From Thermodesulfobacterium sp. (GTDB lineage Bacteria; Desulfobacterota; Thermodesulfobacteria; Thermodesulfobacteriales; Thermodesulfobacteriaceae): a stretch of DNA of 6,484 nucleotides. Below are positions 1-4,924 of the stretch, piece after piece (positions within the stretch are counted from its first letter, which is position 1; every line of letters begins with the position of its first letter). The notes under the pieces were generated by a model. The model saw only the letters and a program-made list of their open reading frames with translations. It was not told the DNA's origin and ran no database searches. Location of the stretch: positions 1 to 6,484 of the forward strand of contig JAGGXL010000098.1 of assembly GCA_021163085.1 (NCBI GenBank), given 5' to 3'. Made by a program: the position numbers and the translations under genes.

Positions 1-348
1 GGATATAATAAAATTATGGAGGTTCCGTATCTATCTGGTTGTTTTATGTTTATTAGAACCAAGGTGTTAAAAAAAATAGGTTTATTTGATGAAAGATTTT
101 TTATGTATCTTGAAGATACTGATCTTTCAAGAAGAATACATCGTGTATCTAAAACTATTTACTATCCTTATGTACACATATATCATGAACATCAAAAAGG
201 CTCTTATAAAAACTTAAAACTTTTAAAAATCCATATAGAATCAGCTATAAAATATTTCAATAAATGGGGATGGTTTAATGATTCAGAGCGAGACATAATT
301 AATAAAAAAATTTTGGAGAAATTGGGATATAAAGATGTTTCATTTTGA
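1..348 (+). CDS. Family 2 glycosyltransferase, C-terminal part (5'-truncated by window edge)
   Basis: The reading frame is open from base 1, so the gene begins upstream; the Met at base 16 is internal. The visible 115 residues match the C-terminal half of GT2 rhamnosyltransferase-like enzymes, which transfer sugars from nucleotide donors to a growing O-antigen or exopolysaccharide at the inner face of the membrane. Diagnostic stretches are LSGCFMFIR, then IGLFDERFFMYLEDTDLSRR, where the ED-x-DL-x-R motif carries the presumed catalytic base, and a late IYHEHQKGS resembling the H-x-x-G-S that ends many of these domains. No membrane segment is visible in this part. The exact acceptor and sugar cannot be told. 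The neighbouring manC and the aminotransferase remnant downstream support a surface-polysaccharide locus. Confidence 0.88.
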   Translation, partial: GYNKIMEVPYLSGCFMFIRTKVLKKIGLFDERFFMYLEDTDLSRRIHRVSKTIYYPYVHIYHEHQKGSYKNLKLLKIHIESAIKYFNKWGWFNDSERDIINKKILEKLGYKDVSF

Positions 349-381
349 TGAATTTGGCAACAATTGAAGCTATGAATTTGG
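348..381 (+). repeat. 10-bp direct repeat ATGAATTTGG, 24-bp period
   Basis: ATGAATTTGG occurs at 348-357 and again at 372-381. The two copies are in the same frame, giving MNL-A and MNL-E in the mini-ORF. The repeat could be a small tandem duplication that later diverged. No function is evident. Confidence 0.45.
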
Positions 382-443
382 AGAAATATGAAAATTTAAA
401 AATTCATATTAAAATGTCCAAAATTATATTTAGAAATTTATAA
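348..443 (+). CDS. Possible 31-codon mini-ORF coupled to the glycosyltransferase stop
   Basis: An ATG overlaps the TGA of the glycosyltransferase (TGATG, 346-350) and opens a 31-codon frame ending in TAA at 441-443, starting MNLATIEAMNLEKYENLK. The overlap is the usual arrangement for coupled translation. However, the frame is short, has no family resemblance I recognise and no separate ribosome binding site. It contains a 10-base direct repeat, so it may be intergenic sequence or the remnant of a longer gene. Low confidence that it is expressed. Confidence 0.2.
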   Translation: MNLATIEAMNLEKYENLKIHIKMSKIIFRNL

Positions 444-464
444 TAAACTTTTGGAGGATAAAAA

Positions 465-1712
465 ATGAAAGCAGTAATCCTTGCAGGTGATTCTGGAACA
501 AGGCTCTGGCCTCTTTCAAGAAGAACTTTTCCTAAACAGTTTTTAAAATTAAATGGAAATAAATCACTTCTTCAAAAAACAGTAGAAAGATTTCTAAAAA
601 TAAGTAATTCTGAAGATATAATTATTATGACCAATAAAAATTACAAATTTTTAGTTTTGGCAGAACTTAAAAATGCAGGCTTTAATATTTCTGAAAAAAA
701 TATCGTTCTTGAGCCTGATATAAGAAATACTGCTCCTGCTATTGCACTTGCTATAAAATTCGCTTTGGAAAAATTAGAGGCAAGTCAAGAAGATGTTCTT
801 TTTGTGTCACCTTCAGACCACATTATAAAACCCGAAGATGAATTCTTAAAATATCTTAAAAAAGCAGAAATATTAGCTAAAAAAGGCTACATAGTTACTT
901 TTGGGATAAAACCTGATAAACCAGAAACAGGATATGGTTATATTAAGACTAAAAATGATAAACAAAATGGTGAACTTCTGGATTTAGGTGCATTTCTTGT
1001 TGAAAAATTTACAGAAAAGCCAGATTTAAAGACTGCAAAAAAATACCTTTCTGAAGGAAATTACTTTTGGAATTCAGGAATGTTTTGTTTTAGTATAAAA
1101 ACTATGCAGGAAGAATTTGCTAAATTTGAGCCTGAAATCGCTAAAATTTTTGATTTAAGTTTTGAAGAAACAGTTAAAATTTTTCCGGAACTCCCGGAAA
1201 TTTCCATAGACTATGCAGTAATGGAGAAGACTTCCCAAGCAGTAGTTTTACCACTTGATATTTACTGGAGTGATATTGGTTCATGGGATGCAGTTTATGA
1301 AGCTTTGAATAAAGATGAGGCTCAAAATGTAAAAACTGGAAAGGTTATTTCTATAGATACTAAAAATTCTCTTATACTTGGTAATAAAAGACTTGTTGTA
1401 GCTTGCGGGGTAGAAGATTTAGCAATTATTGATACAGATGATGCTATTTTAATCATTAAAAAAGACATGTCCCAAAAAGTGAGAGATATTGTAAACTTAC
1501 TTAAAAAGAATAAACATCCAAGTGTGCTTGAACATAAAACAATTTTTAGGCCCTGGGGAAGTTATACAGTTCTATATCGCATTGAAAATCCTGGTAAAAT
1601 TCCTCTTGAAATTATAGAGGTTCAAAGTGGAGAGTATGTAGAAGAAGATGATATAGTGCGTTTTGATGATATTTATGGAAGAGACAATGAAAAGAGCAGC
1701 TTATCACATTAA
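465..1712 (+). CDS. manC: Mannose-1-phosphate guanylyltransferase (ManC/AlgA type) with internally deleted isomerase domain; possibly inactive
   Basis: Intact ManC makes GDP-mannose from mannose-1-phosphate and GTP in the cytoplasm, the precursor for mannose-, fucose- and rhamnose-containing polysaccharides. The start is fixed by GGAGG at 453-457, seven bases before ATG. Guanylyltransferase motifs in order: the nucleotide loop LAGDSGTRLWPLSR (residues 6-19), SPSDH (115-119), FTEKP (182-186), WNSGMF (202-207), IDYAVMEK (248-255) and WSDIGSWDA (268-276), followed by the usual left-handed beta-helix region (about 290-345). Two oddities: residue 9 is Asp where the family has Gly. The C-terminal cupin domain also jumps from FRPWGSYTVL (361-370) straight to RIENPGKIPLEIIEVQSGEY (372-391), so roughly 55-60 residues are missing, including the expected His/Glu metal site. 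Length is 415 residues against roughly 470 for bifunctional relatives. After YGR there is an atypical nine-residue tail. The family call is secure; activity is doubtful. Confidence 0.9.
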   Translation: MKAVILAGDSGTRLWPLSRRTFPKQFLKLNGNKSLLQKTVERFLKISNSEDIIIMTNKNYKFLVLAELKNAGFNISEKNIVLEPDIRNTAPAIALAIKFALEKLEASQEDVLFVSPSDHIIKPEDEFLKYLKKAEILAKKGYIVTFGIKPDKPETGYGYIKTKNDKQNGELLDLGAFLVEKFTEKPDLKTAKKYLSEGNYFWNSGMFCFSIKTMQEEFAKFEPEIAKIFDLSFEETVKIFPELPEISIDYAVMEKTSQAVVLPLDIYWSDIGSWDAVYEALNKDEAQNVKTGKVISIDTKNSLILGNKRLVVACGVEDLAIIDTDDAILIIKKDMSQKVRDIVNLLKKNKHPSVLEHKTIFRPWGSYTVLYRIENPGKIPLEIIEVQSGEYVEEDDIVRFDDIYGRDNEKSSLSH

Positions 1713-1815
1713 ATTAAGAGGAAGTAAGTAAGGTAAAAATGAAATAAAGAAAGAAGGACAAAATTCACAATTCAAGATCTGACCCTATTTTTTATATTTT
1801 TATAGACTCAAAAGC

Positions 1816-1843
1816 TTGATTTTGTGCAAAATTGTATTATACT
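1816..1843 (+). promoter_or_regulatory. Probable promoter of the vapBC pair
   Basis: A -35-like TTGATT at 1816-1821 and a -10-like TATACT at 1838-1843 are separated by 16 bases. The -10 matches five of six consensus positions. The start of transcription would fall near 1850, about 20 bases before the antitoxin ATG. Predicted by eye only. Confidence 0.5.
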
Positions 1844-1857
1844 AAAAGTGCAATTTT
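1828..1857 (+). promoter_or_regulatory. Possible antitoxin operator: inverted repeat around the -10 element
   Basis: AAAATTG at 1828-1834 and its reverse complement CAATTTT at 1851-1857 flank the TATACT box with 16 bases between them. Ribbon-helix-helix antitoxins usually repress their own promoter by binding repeats in this position, so this is a candidate VapB operator. The arms are short and AT-rich, so chance occurrence is possible. Confidence 0.3.
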
Positions 1858-1858
1858 T

Positions 1859-1864
1859 AGGAGG
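1859..1864 (+). promoter_or_regulatory. Strong ribosome binding site that sets the vapB start
   Basis: AGGAGG lies seven bases before the ATG at 1872. An in-frame ATG at 1824 has no such site and lies upstream of the predicted -10 element, so translation is assigned to 1872. Confidence 0.8.
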
Positions 1865-1871
1865 TAAAAAA

Positions 1872-2111
1872 ATGAAAACAAGAGCAAAGATTAACGAAGA
1901 AATAGAACCGAAGGTTACCATTACCATACGAATTCCTTTAAGGGAAAAAATTGCTTTGGTAGAGGAGGCAAAAAGAAAGAATATCACGGTTACAGAATTG
2001 ATTAGAAGAGCGCTCCAAGAGACAATAGGAATTCAAAAGAAAACTACACAATGGCCAAGACCAAGGGCTTTAGGGATAAGAGAATTTACAAGAAAAGACC
2101 TTTATGAATAA
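1872..2111 (+). CDS. vapB: Ribbon-helix-helix antitoxin, VapB-like
   Basis: A 79-residue protein with an N-terminal ribbon-helix-helix (CopG/Arc-type) DNA-binding fold: a beta strand at KVTITIRIP (14-22), a first helix about 23-36 and a second helix ITVTELIRRALQE (38-50). The remaining charged tail (about 52-79, including WPRPRALG) is the region that normally wraps around and blocks the toxin. The protein is expected to neutralise the PIN-domain toxin encoded just downstream and, as a complex, to repress its own promoter. Its stop codon overlaps the toxin gene by 8 bases (ATG at 2104 inside the last codons), the arrangement typical of coupled toxin-antitoxin translation. The family is clear. 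The symbol rests on the partner being a PIN toxin rather than on close sequence similarity. Confidence 0.82.
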   Translation: MKTRAKINEEIEPKVTITIRIPLREKIALVEEAKRKNITVTELIRRALQETIGIQKKTTQWPRPRALGIREFTRKDLYE

Positions 2112-2556
2112 GATATTTTTGGATACAAATGTTCTTGTTTCTTCAATTGATACAACAAGGACAAATCATAAAAAGGCTCTTCGGCTGATAGAGAAAATTA
2201 AGAAAAAGGAACTTCAGGGATTTATTTCAACTCAGATTGTGGGTGAGTTTTATGTTTCTCTTACGCGAATTTTTGGAGGTATAAAAGCACCCTTAACTCC
2301 AGAAGAAGCAAAGGAAGAAATTGAACAAATGTTATCCTCTGGTATATTCATTGTTCTTCCTGTCACAGAGCTTGCTTTGAGAAAAAGCCTCATCCTTTCT
2401 TCTAAGAAAGGTATAAAAGGTGTAAATTTTTGGGATGTCGTAATAATAGCTACTATGTTAGAGAATGAAATATCAATTCTTTACACAGAAAATTTAAAAG
2501 ATTTTAAAAAATTTAAAAATTTAATAGTAGTAAAAGACCTGAGAGAGATTGAATAA
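2104..2556 (+). CDS. vapC: PIN-domain ribonuclease toxin, VapC-like
   Basis: A 150-residue single-domain PIN protein, expected to be a magnesium-dependent endoribonuclease that cuts tRNA, rRNA or mRNA when free of its antitoxin. The acidic active-site residues are in the expected places: Asp7 in FLDTNVLV, Glu48 in VGEFY, Asp111 in NFWDVVIIATM, and Glu129 or Asp133 in YTENLKDF. The length is usual for the family and the active site looks complete, so the toxin is probably functional. It overlaps vapB by 8 bases and has no ribosome binding site of its own beyond that coupling. The frame continues past the stop into a VanZ-like remnant. The pair lies between a damaged polysaccharide gene and gene debris, consistent with acquisition as a mobile addiction module. 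The RNA target cannot be deduced. Confidence 0.87.
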   Translation: MNKIFLDTNVLVSSIDTTRTNHKKALRLIEKIKKKELQGFISTQIVGEFYVSLTRIFGGIKAPLTPEEAKEEIEQMLSSGIFIVLPVTELALRKSLILSSKKGIKGVNFWDVVIIATMLENEISILYTENLKDFKKFKNLIVVKDLREIE

Positions 2557-2751
2557 GTTTCATTTTTTATTATCTATCAATTTCTTCCAAATCCTTATGA
2601 ATTCACCCATTTGCCAGAGTATGGTGTTCTGGGATTTTTATTGAGAAAGGCAGTTGGTAAAAATACAAAAAATTCATATCTCCGATCTTTACTTTACGCA
2701 GTGCTTATAGGTATTGTAGATGAGCTATATCAAGGAATTCTTGTTGAATGA
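2557..2751 (+). pseudogene. VanZ-like membrane protein, internal fragment
   Basis: Immediately after the vapC stop, the same frame stays open for 64 codons with no plausible start. From about 2575 it reads YQFLPNPYEFTHLPEYGVLG, then FLLRKAV and, later, LYAVLIGIVDELYQG before a TGA at 2749. This follows the VanZ family pattern: a His followed by EYG-x-LGFLL at the start of a transmembrane helix, then a second hydrophobic helix ending in DE-x-x-Q. The first membrane helix and the conserved C-terminal part (usually P-G-R then D-x-x-x-N) are both missing. I read it as a gene remnant truncated at both ends, unlikely to be translated except by readthrough of vapC. VanZ-like genes are often found near cell-envelope polysaccharide genes. 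Confidence 0.65.
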
Positions 2752-2813
2752 TAAAATGCGATATCGAAGTTTGGAGTAGAAGTATGAAAATCTTGAGGTT
2801 ATGAGTAACGTTT

Positions 2814-2941
2814 AATATACCTTTTCATAACGATACATTACAGAAGAGGAAATAAATGAAGTAGTAACAACCCTTAAGTCTGGCTGGCTTACAATAGGGA
2901 TTAAAACTTTAGAGTTTGGAGAGTAATTTAAAACCTATGTC
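2814..2941 (+). pseudogene. DegT/DnrJ/EryC1 sugar aminotransferase, frameshifted N-terminal fragment
   Basis: Frame 3 reads NIPFH at 2814-2828. Then, after a frameshift near 2829-2830, frame 2 reads RYITEEEINEVV followed by TLKSGWLTIGIKTLEFGE (2831-2923), an in-frame TAA, and FKTYV (2927-2941). Together this reproduces the N-terminus of PLP-dependent sugar aminotransferases, which typically run IPF-x-x-P-x-I-x-EEEI-x-EV-x-x-x-L-x-SGWLT-x-G-x-K-x-x-EFE-x-x-F. These enzymes aminate keto-sugars for surface polysaccharides. The frameshift, the internal stop and the loss of everything after about 40 residues make it a clear remnant. In the NIPFH frame, an ATG at 2784 with a stop six codons later (2802) could mark the original start, but that is a guess. 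Confidence 0.75.
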
Positions 2942-2943
2942 TT

Positions 2944-2972
2944 TTGTCTTTTTGGTTAATTGTTTTTATATA
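2944..2972 (+). promoter_or_regulatory. Candidate upstream promoter for the dnaX operon
   Basis: TTGTCT (2944-2949), a 17-base spacer and TATATA (2967-2972) give a reasonable sigma-70 pattern about 115 bases before dnaX. The region is very AT-rich, so such matches arise easily by chance. Confidence 0.35.
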
Positions 2973-2987
2973 CATTTTTGTGTTAAT

Positions 2988-3063
2988 TTGTCAAGTTGGT
3001 AGGTAATGATGGTACAAAAGTTCTGTAAGAGAACATCAAGAAAAAGAAATTTGTTGTCAAGTT
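2988..3063 (+). repeat. 10-bp direct repeat TTGTCAAGTT upstream of dnaX
   Basis: TTGTCAAGTT occurs at 2988-2997 and 3054-3063, 66 bases apart. The second copy includes the candidate -35 element of the proximal dnaX promoter. It could be a paired regulator site or a duplicated promoter fragment; nothing else supports either reading. Confidence 0.35.
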
Positions 3064-3081
3064 CCAAAAAGGTTTTAAAAT
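3054..3081 (+). promoter_or_regulatory. Candidate proximal dnaX promoter, possibly giving a leaderless transcript
   Basis: TTGTCA (3054-3059), a 16-base spacer and TAAAAT (3076-3081) form a promoter-like pair. Transcription would then begin at about 3087-3089, on or next to the dnaX ATG (3088), leaving no room for a ribosome binding site. None is seen at normal spacing: the nearest purine run, AAAAAGG, ends at 3072, 15 bases before the ATG. Confidence 0.4.
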
Positions 3082-3087
3082 ATACAC

Positions 3088-4581
3088 ATGTCTTATTTGG
3101 TTTTGGCTCGTCGATATCGTCCTCAGAGCTTTAAAGAAGTAATAGGTCAAACTCATGTGGTAAGAACTTTAACCAATGCACTTAAACATAAAAAGCTCTC
3201 ACATGCACTTTTATTTTCAGGTATAAAAGGAACCGGAAAAACAACAGTTGCAAGAATTATTGCTAAAGCACTGAATTGTCTGAATTTGATAGATGATTAT
3301 GAACCGTGTAACGAGTGTTCCAATTGTTTAGAAATCAGCAAAGGGATATTTGTGGATGTTATAGAAATTGATGCAGCCTCAAATAGAGGAATTGATCAGA
3401 TAAGAGAGCTTATTGAAAATTTAAAATTTGCTCCTACCAAGGGAAAAGCCAAGGTCTACATCATAGACGAAGCTCACATGTTAACAAGAGAAGCCTCCAA
3501 TGCCTTATTAAAATCTCTTGAAGAACCTCCTTTTCATGTGTATTTCATCCTTGCAACAACAGAACCAAACAAACTTTTATCCACCATTCTTTCAAGATGT
3601 CAGAGATATGATTTTAGAAGACTGGAACATCACTTAATAGTGAAGTACCTTAGAGAGGTTTGTGAGAAAGAAAATTATGAAATTGAACAGGAAGCTTTAG
3701 AGCTTATTGCAAAGGAGGCACAAGGAAGTTTAAGAGATGCACTTTCTTTGCTTGATCAGGCAATGGCATACGGAACAAAAACAAGAGAAGACGTTATTTC
3801 TGCGTTTGGATGGCATGAAGCTATTCTTATAGAAGAACTTGCAAGCGTGCTTTTAGAAAGAAACTTAAAAAAAGCACTGGAAATTGCTCAGAAGGTTTAT
3901 GAAGAGGGTATAGACCTGGTATATTTAATGGAAAAGTTAACTGAGTTTTTCAGAGAACTTCTCGTGATGAAAGCATTTCCCAAAGAAAGCAAGATTGAAT
4001 TTCAAACCCCGGTACTTAGAGATCTTTTGCTTGAAAACGAACTGGAGGATATTTTGCTCATATTTCAGAGTCTTGTAAAAGATCTGGAAATCCTGAGAAG
4101 AAGCAATTATCCGCAACTTCAATTTGAAACTGCATTGCTGAAAATATGTGAATACGGGAAACTCGTTCCTTTAAAAGAGATAATAGAAAAACTCAATCAA
4201 ATTTCAAATGCCAATTTTTCTATTCCTGTTTCTGCTATTTCTTCAGAAGAAAGCATAAAAGAAAAAACCTGGGAGAGCTTTTTAGAAGAAATTAGAAAGG
4301 AAAGCTTACCACTTTATGGATTGGTGAGCAGTTTGCCCAAGCCTGAAATAAGAACAGATGAAATTTTTTTGAAGGTCAGTTCTTTAACAAATCTTACTGA
4401 TTCTCCTTATTACAAACATTTAAAAGAAAAAGTAGAGAACTATTTTAATAAGCCTTTTAAAGTGGAAGTAGAAGAGAAAAAGAGGGCAACCTTAGAGGAT
4501 GTAAAAGAGAGGAAAGAGGTAAAAAAAATTTTAGAGATGTTTTCTGCAAAAATAGCTTACATACAACCTTTAAAGGAGTAG
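3088..4581 (+). CDS. dnaX: DNA polymerase III clamp-loader subunit gamma/tau
   Basis: DnaX is the ATPase motor of the clamp loader, which opens the sliding clamp and loads it on primed DNA at the replication fork. The start MSYLVLARRYRP is the family's typical N-terminus. Seen in order: Walker A GIKGTGKTT (residues 45-53), a zinc-binding set Cys64, Cys74, Cys77 and Cys80, Walker B VYIIDEAHM (123-131), the SRC motif with the arginine finger (169-171), and sensor 2 GSLRDAL (213-219). Residues from about 240 to 360 would form the collar used for oligomerisation. The C-terminal part (about 395-497) is a short version of the tau-type tail. At 497 residues it is shorter than E. coli tau (643). It heads a tight cluster, with only three bases between its stop and ybaB. 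There is no clear ribosome binding site before its ATG. Confidence 0.96.
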   Translation: MSYLVLARRYRPQSFKEVIGQTHVVRTLTNALKHKKLSHALLFSGIKGTGKTTVARIIAKALNCLNLIDDYEPCNECSNCLEISKGIFVDVIEIDAASNRGIDQIRELIENLKFAPTKGKAKVYIIDEAHMLTREASNALLKSLEEPPFHVYFILATTEPNKLLSTILSRCQRYDFRRLEHHLIVKYLREVCEKENYEIEQEALELIAKEAQGSLRDALSLLDQAMAYGTKTREDVISAFGWHEAILIEELASVLLERNLKKALEIAQKVYEEGIDLVYLMEKLTEFFRELLVMKAFPKESKIEFQTPVLRDLLLENELEDILLIFQSLVKDLEILRRSNYPQLQFETALLKICEYGKLVPLKEIIEKLNQISNANFSIPVSAISSEESIKEKTWESFLEEIRKESLPLYGLVSSLPKPEIRTDEIFLKVSSLTNLTDSPYYKHLKEKVENYFNKPFKVEVEEKKRATLEDVKERKEVKKILEMFSAKIAYIQPLKE

Positions 4582-4584
4582 AAA

Positions 4585-4920
4585 ATGAGAATACCACCAC
4601 AATTTCAGCAATTATTAAAAGAAATGCAGAAGGTTCAGAAAAAATTGGAAGAAACCCAAAAGCAACTTGAAGAAAAAACAGTAACAGTTCAGGTAGGCGG
4701 AGGCATGGTAACTGTTACAGCCAATGGTAAGCAGGAGATTATTTCTATTCAGATTGAGGATGAACTTGTAAATCCCGAGGAAAAAGAAATGTTGGAAGAT
4801 TTGATAATAGCAGGGGTTAATGAGGCTTTAAAGAGAGCCAAAGAAATGGTTGAGGAAGAAATAGCTAAGATTACAGGAGGGCTTAAATTTCCGGGACTAA
4901 ATCTTCCTGGAATGTTTTAA
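4585..4920 (+). CDS. ybaB: YbaB/EbfC family nucleoid-associated protein
   Basis: A 111-residue protein of the YbaB/EbfC family: small dimeric DNA-binding proteins that coat the nucleoid and have been linked to recombination and repair alongside RecR. Typical features are a Gln/Lys/Glu-rich N-terminal helix (about 5-31), the strand and turn VTVQVGGGMVTVTANG (33-48), a central IISIQI strand, a second long helix (about 65-95), and a Gly/Pro-rich tail with TGG and PG (97-109). The start is supported by AAAGGAG at 4572-4578, six bases before ATG and inside the end of dnaX. Its place between dnaX and recR is the classic conserved order in bacteria, which strengthens the call. Length is normal and nothing is missing. 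Confidence 0.95.
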   Translation: MRIPPQFQQLLKEMQKVQKKLEETQKQLEEKTVTVQVGGGMVTVTANGKQEIISIQIEDELVNPEEKEMLEDLIIAGVNEALKRAKEMVEEEIAKITGGLKFPGLNLPGMF

Positions 4921-4924
4921 TTTT

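Larger units (their letters stand above)
2557..3087. other. 531-bp stretch without an intact gene
   Basis: This gap holds the VanZ-like remnant (2557-2751), an unassigned spacer (2752-2813), the aminotransferase remnant (2814-2941) and an AT-rich leader (2942-3087) with promoter-like sequences before dnaX. No hairpin followed by a T run convincing enough to call a terminator was seen, and no tRNA-like or CRISPR-like structure. Confidence 0.7.

Noticed and set aside
385..410. Inverted repeat AATATGAA/TTCATATT as a terminator after the glycosyltransferase
   Set aside because: The stem is eight AT-rich pairs with a ten-base loop and no T run follows, so it is too weak for an intrinsic terminator.
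1824..1871. Sixteen-residue N-terminal extension of the antitoxin from an upstream ATG
   Set aside because: The extension overlaps the predicted -10 element and lacks a ribosome binding site, while AGGAGG sits at ideal distance before the ATG at 1872.
2104..2751. VapC-VanZ fusion gene
   Set aside because: A TAA separates the two, VapC is already full length, and the VanZ-like part is itself incomplete at both ends.
2752..2813. Continuation of the VanZ-like gene in a shifted frame
   Set aside because: All three frames were read; none restores the expected C-terminal P-G-R or D-x-x-x-N motifs.
3937..4122. 61-codon reverse-strand open frame
   Set aside because: It lies wholly inside dnaX on the opposite strand, and its sequence has no family features; it is a shadow of the dnaX coding pattern.
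4521..4528. A8 run near the end of dnaX as a programmed frameshift site
   Set aside because: A -1 shift only replaces the last few residues with about 40 unrelated ones inside ybaB, and a +1 shift stops at once; neither gives a sensible gamma form.
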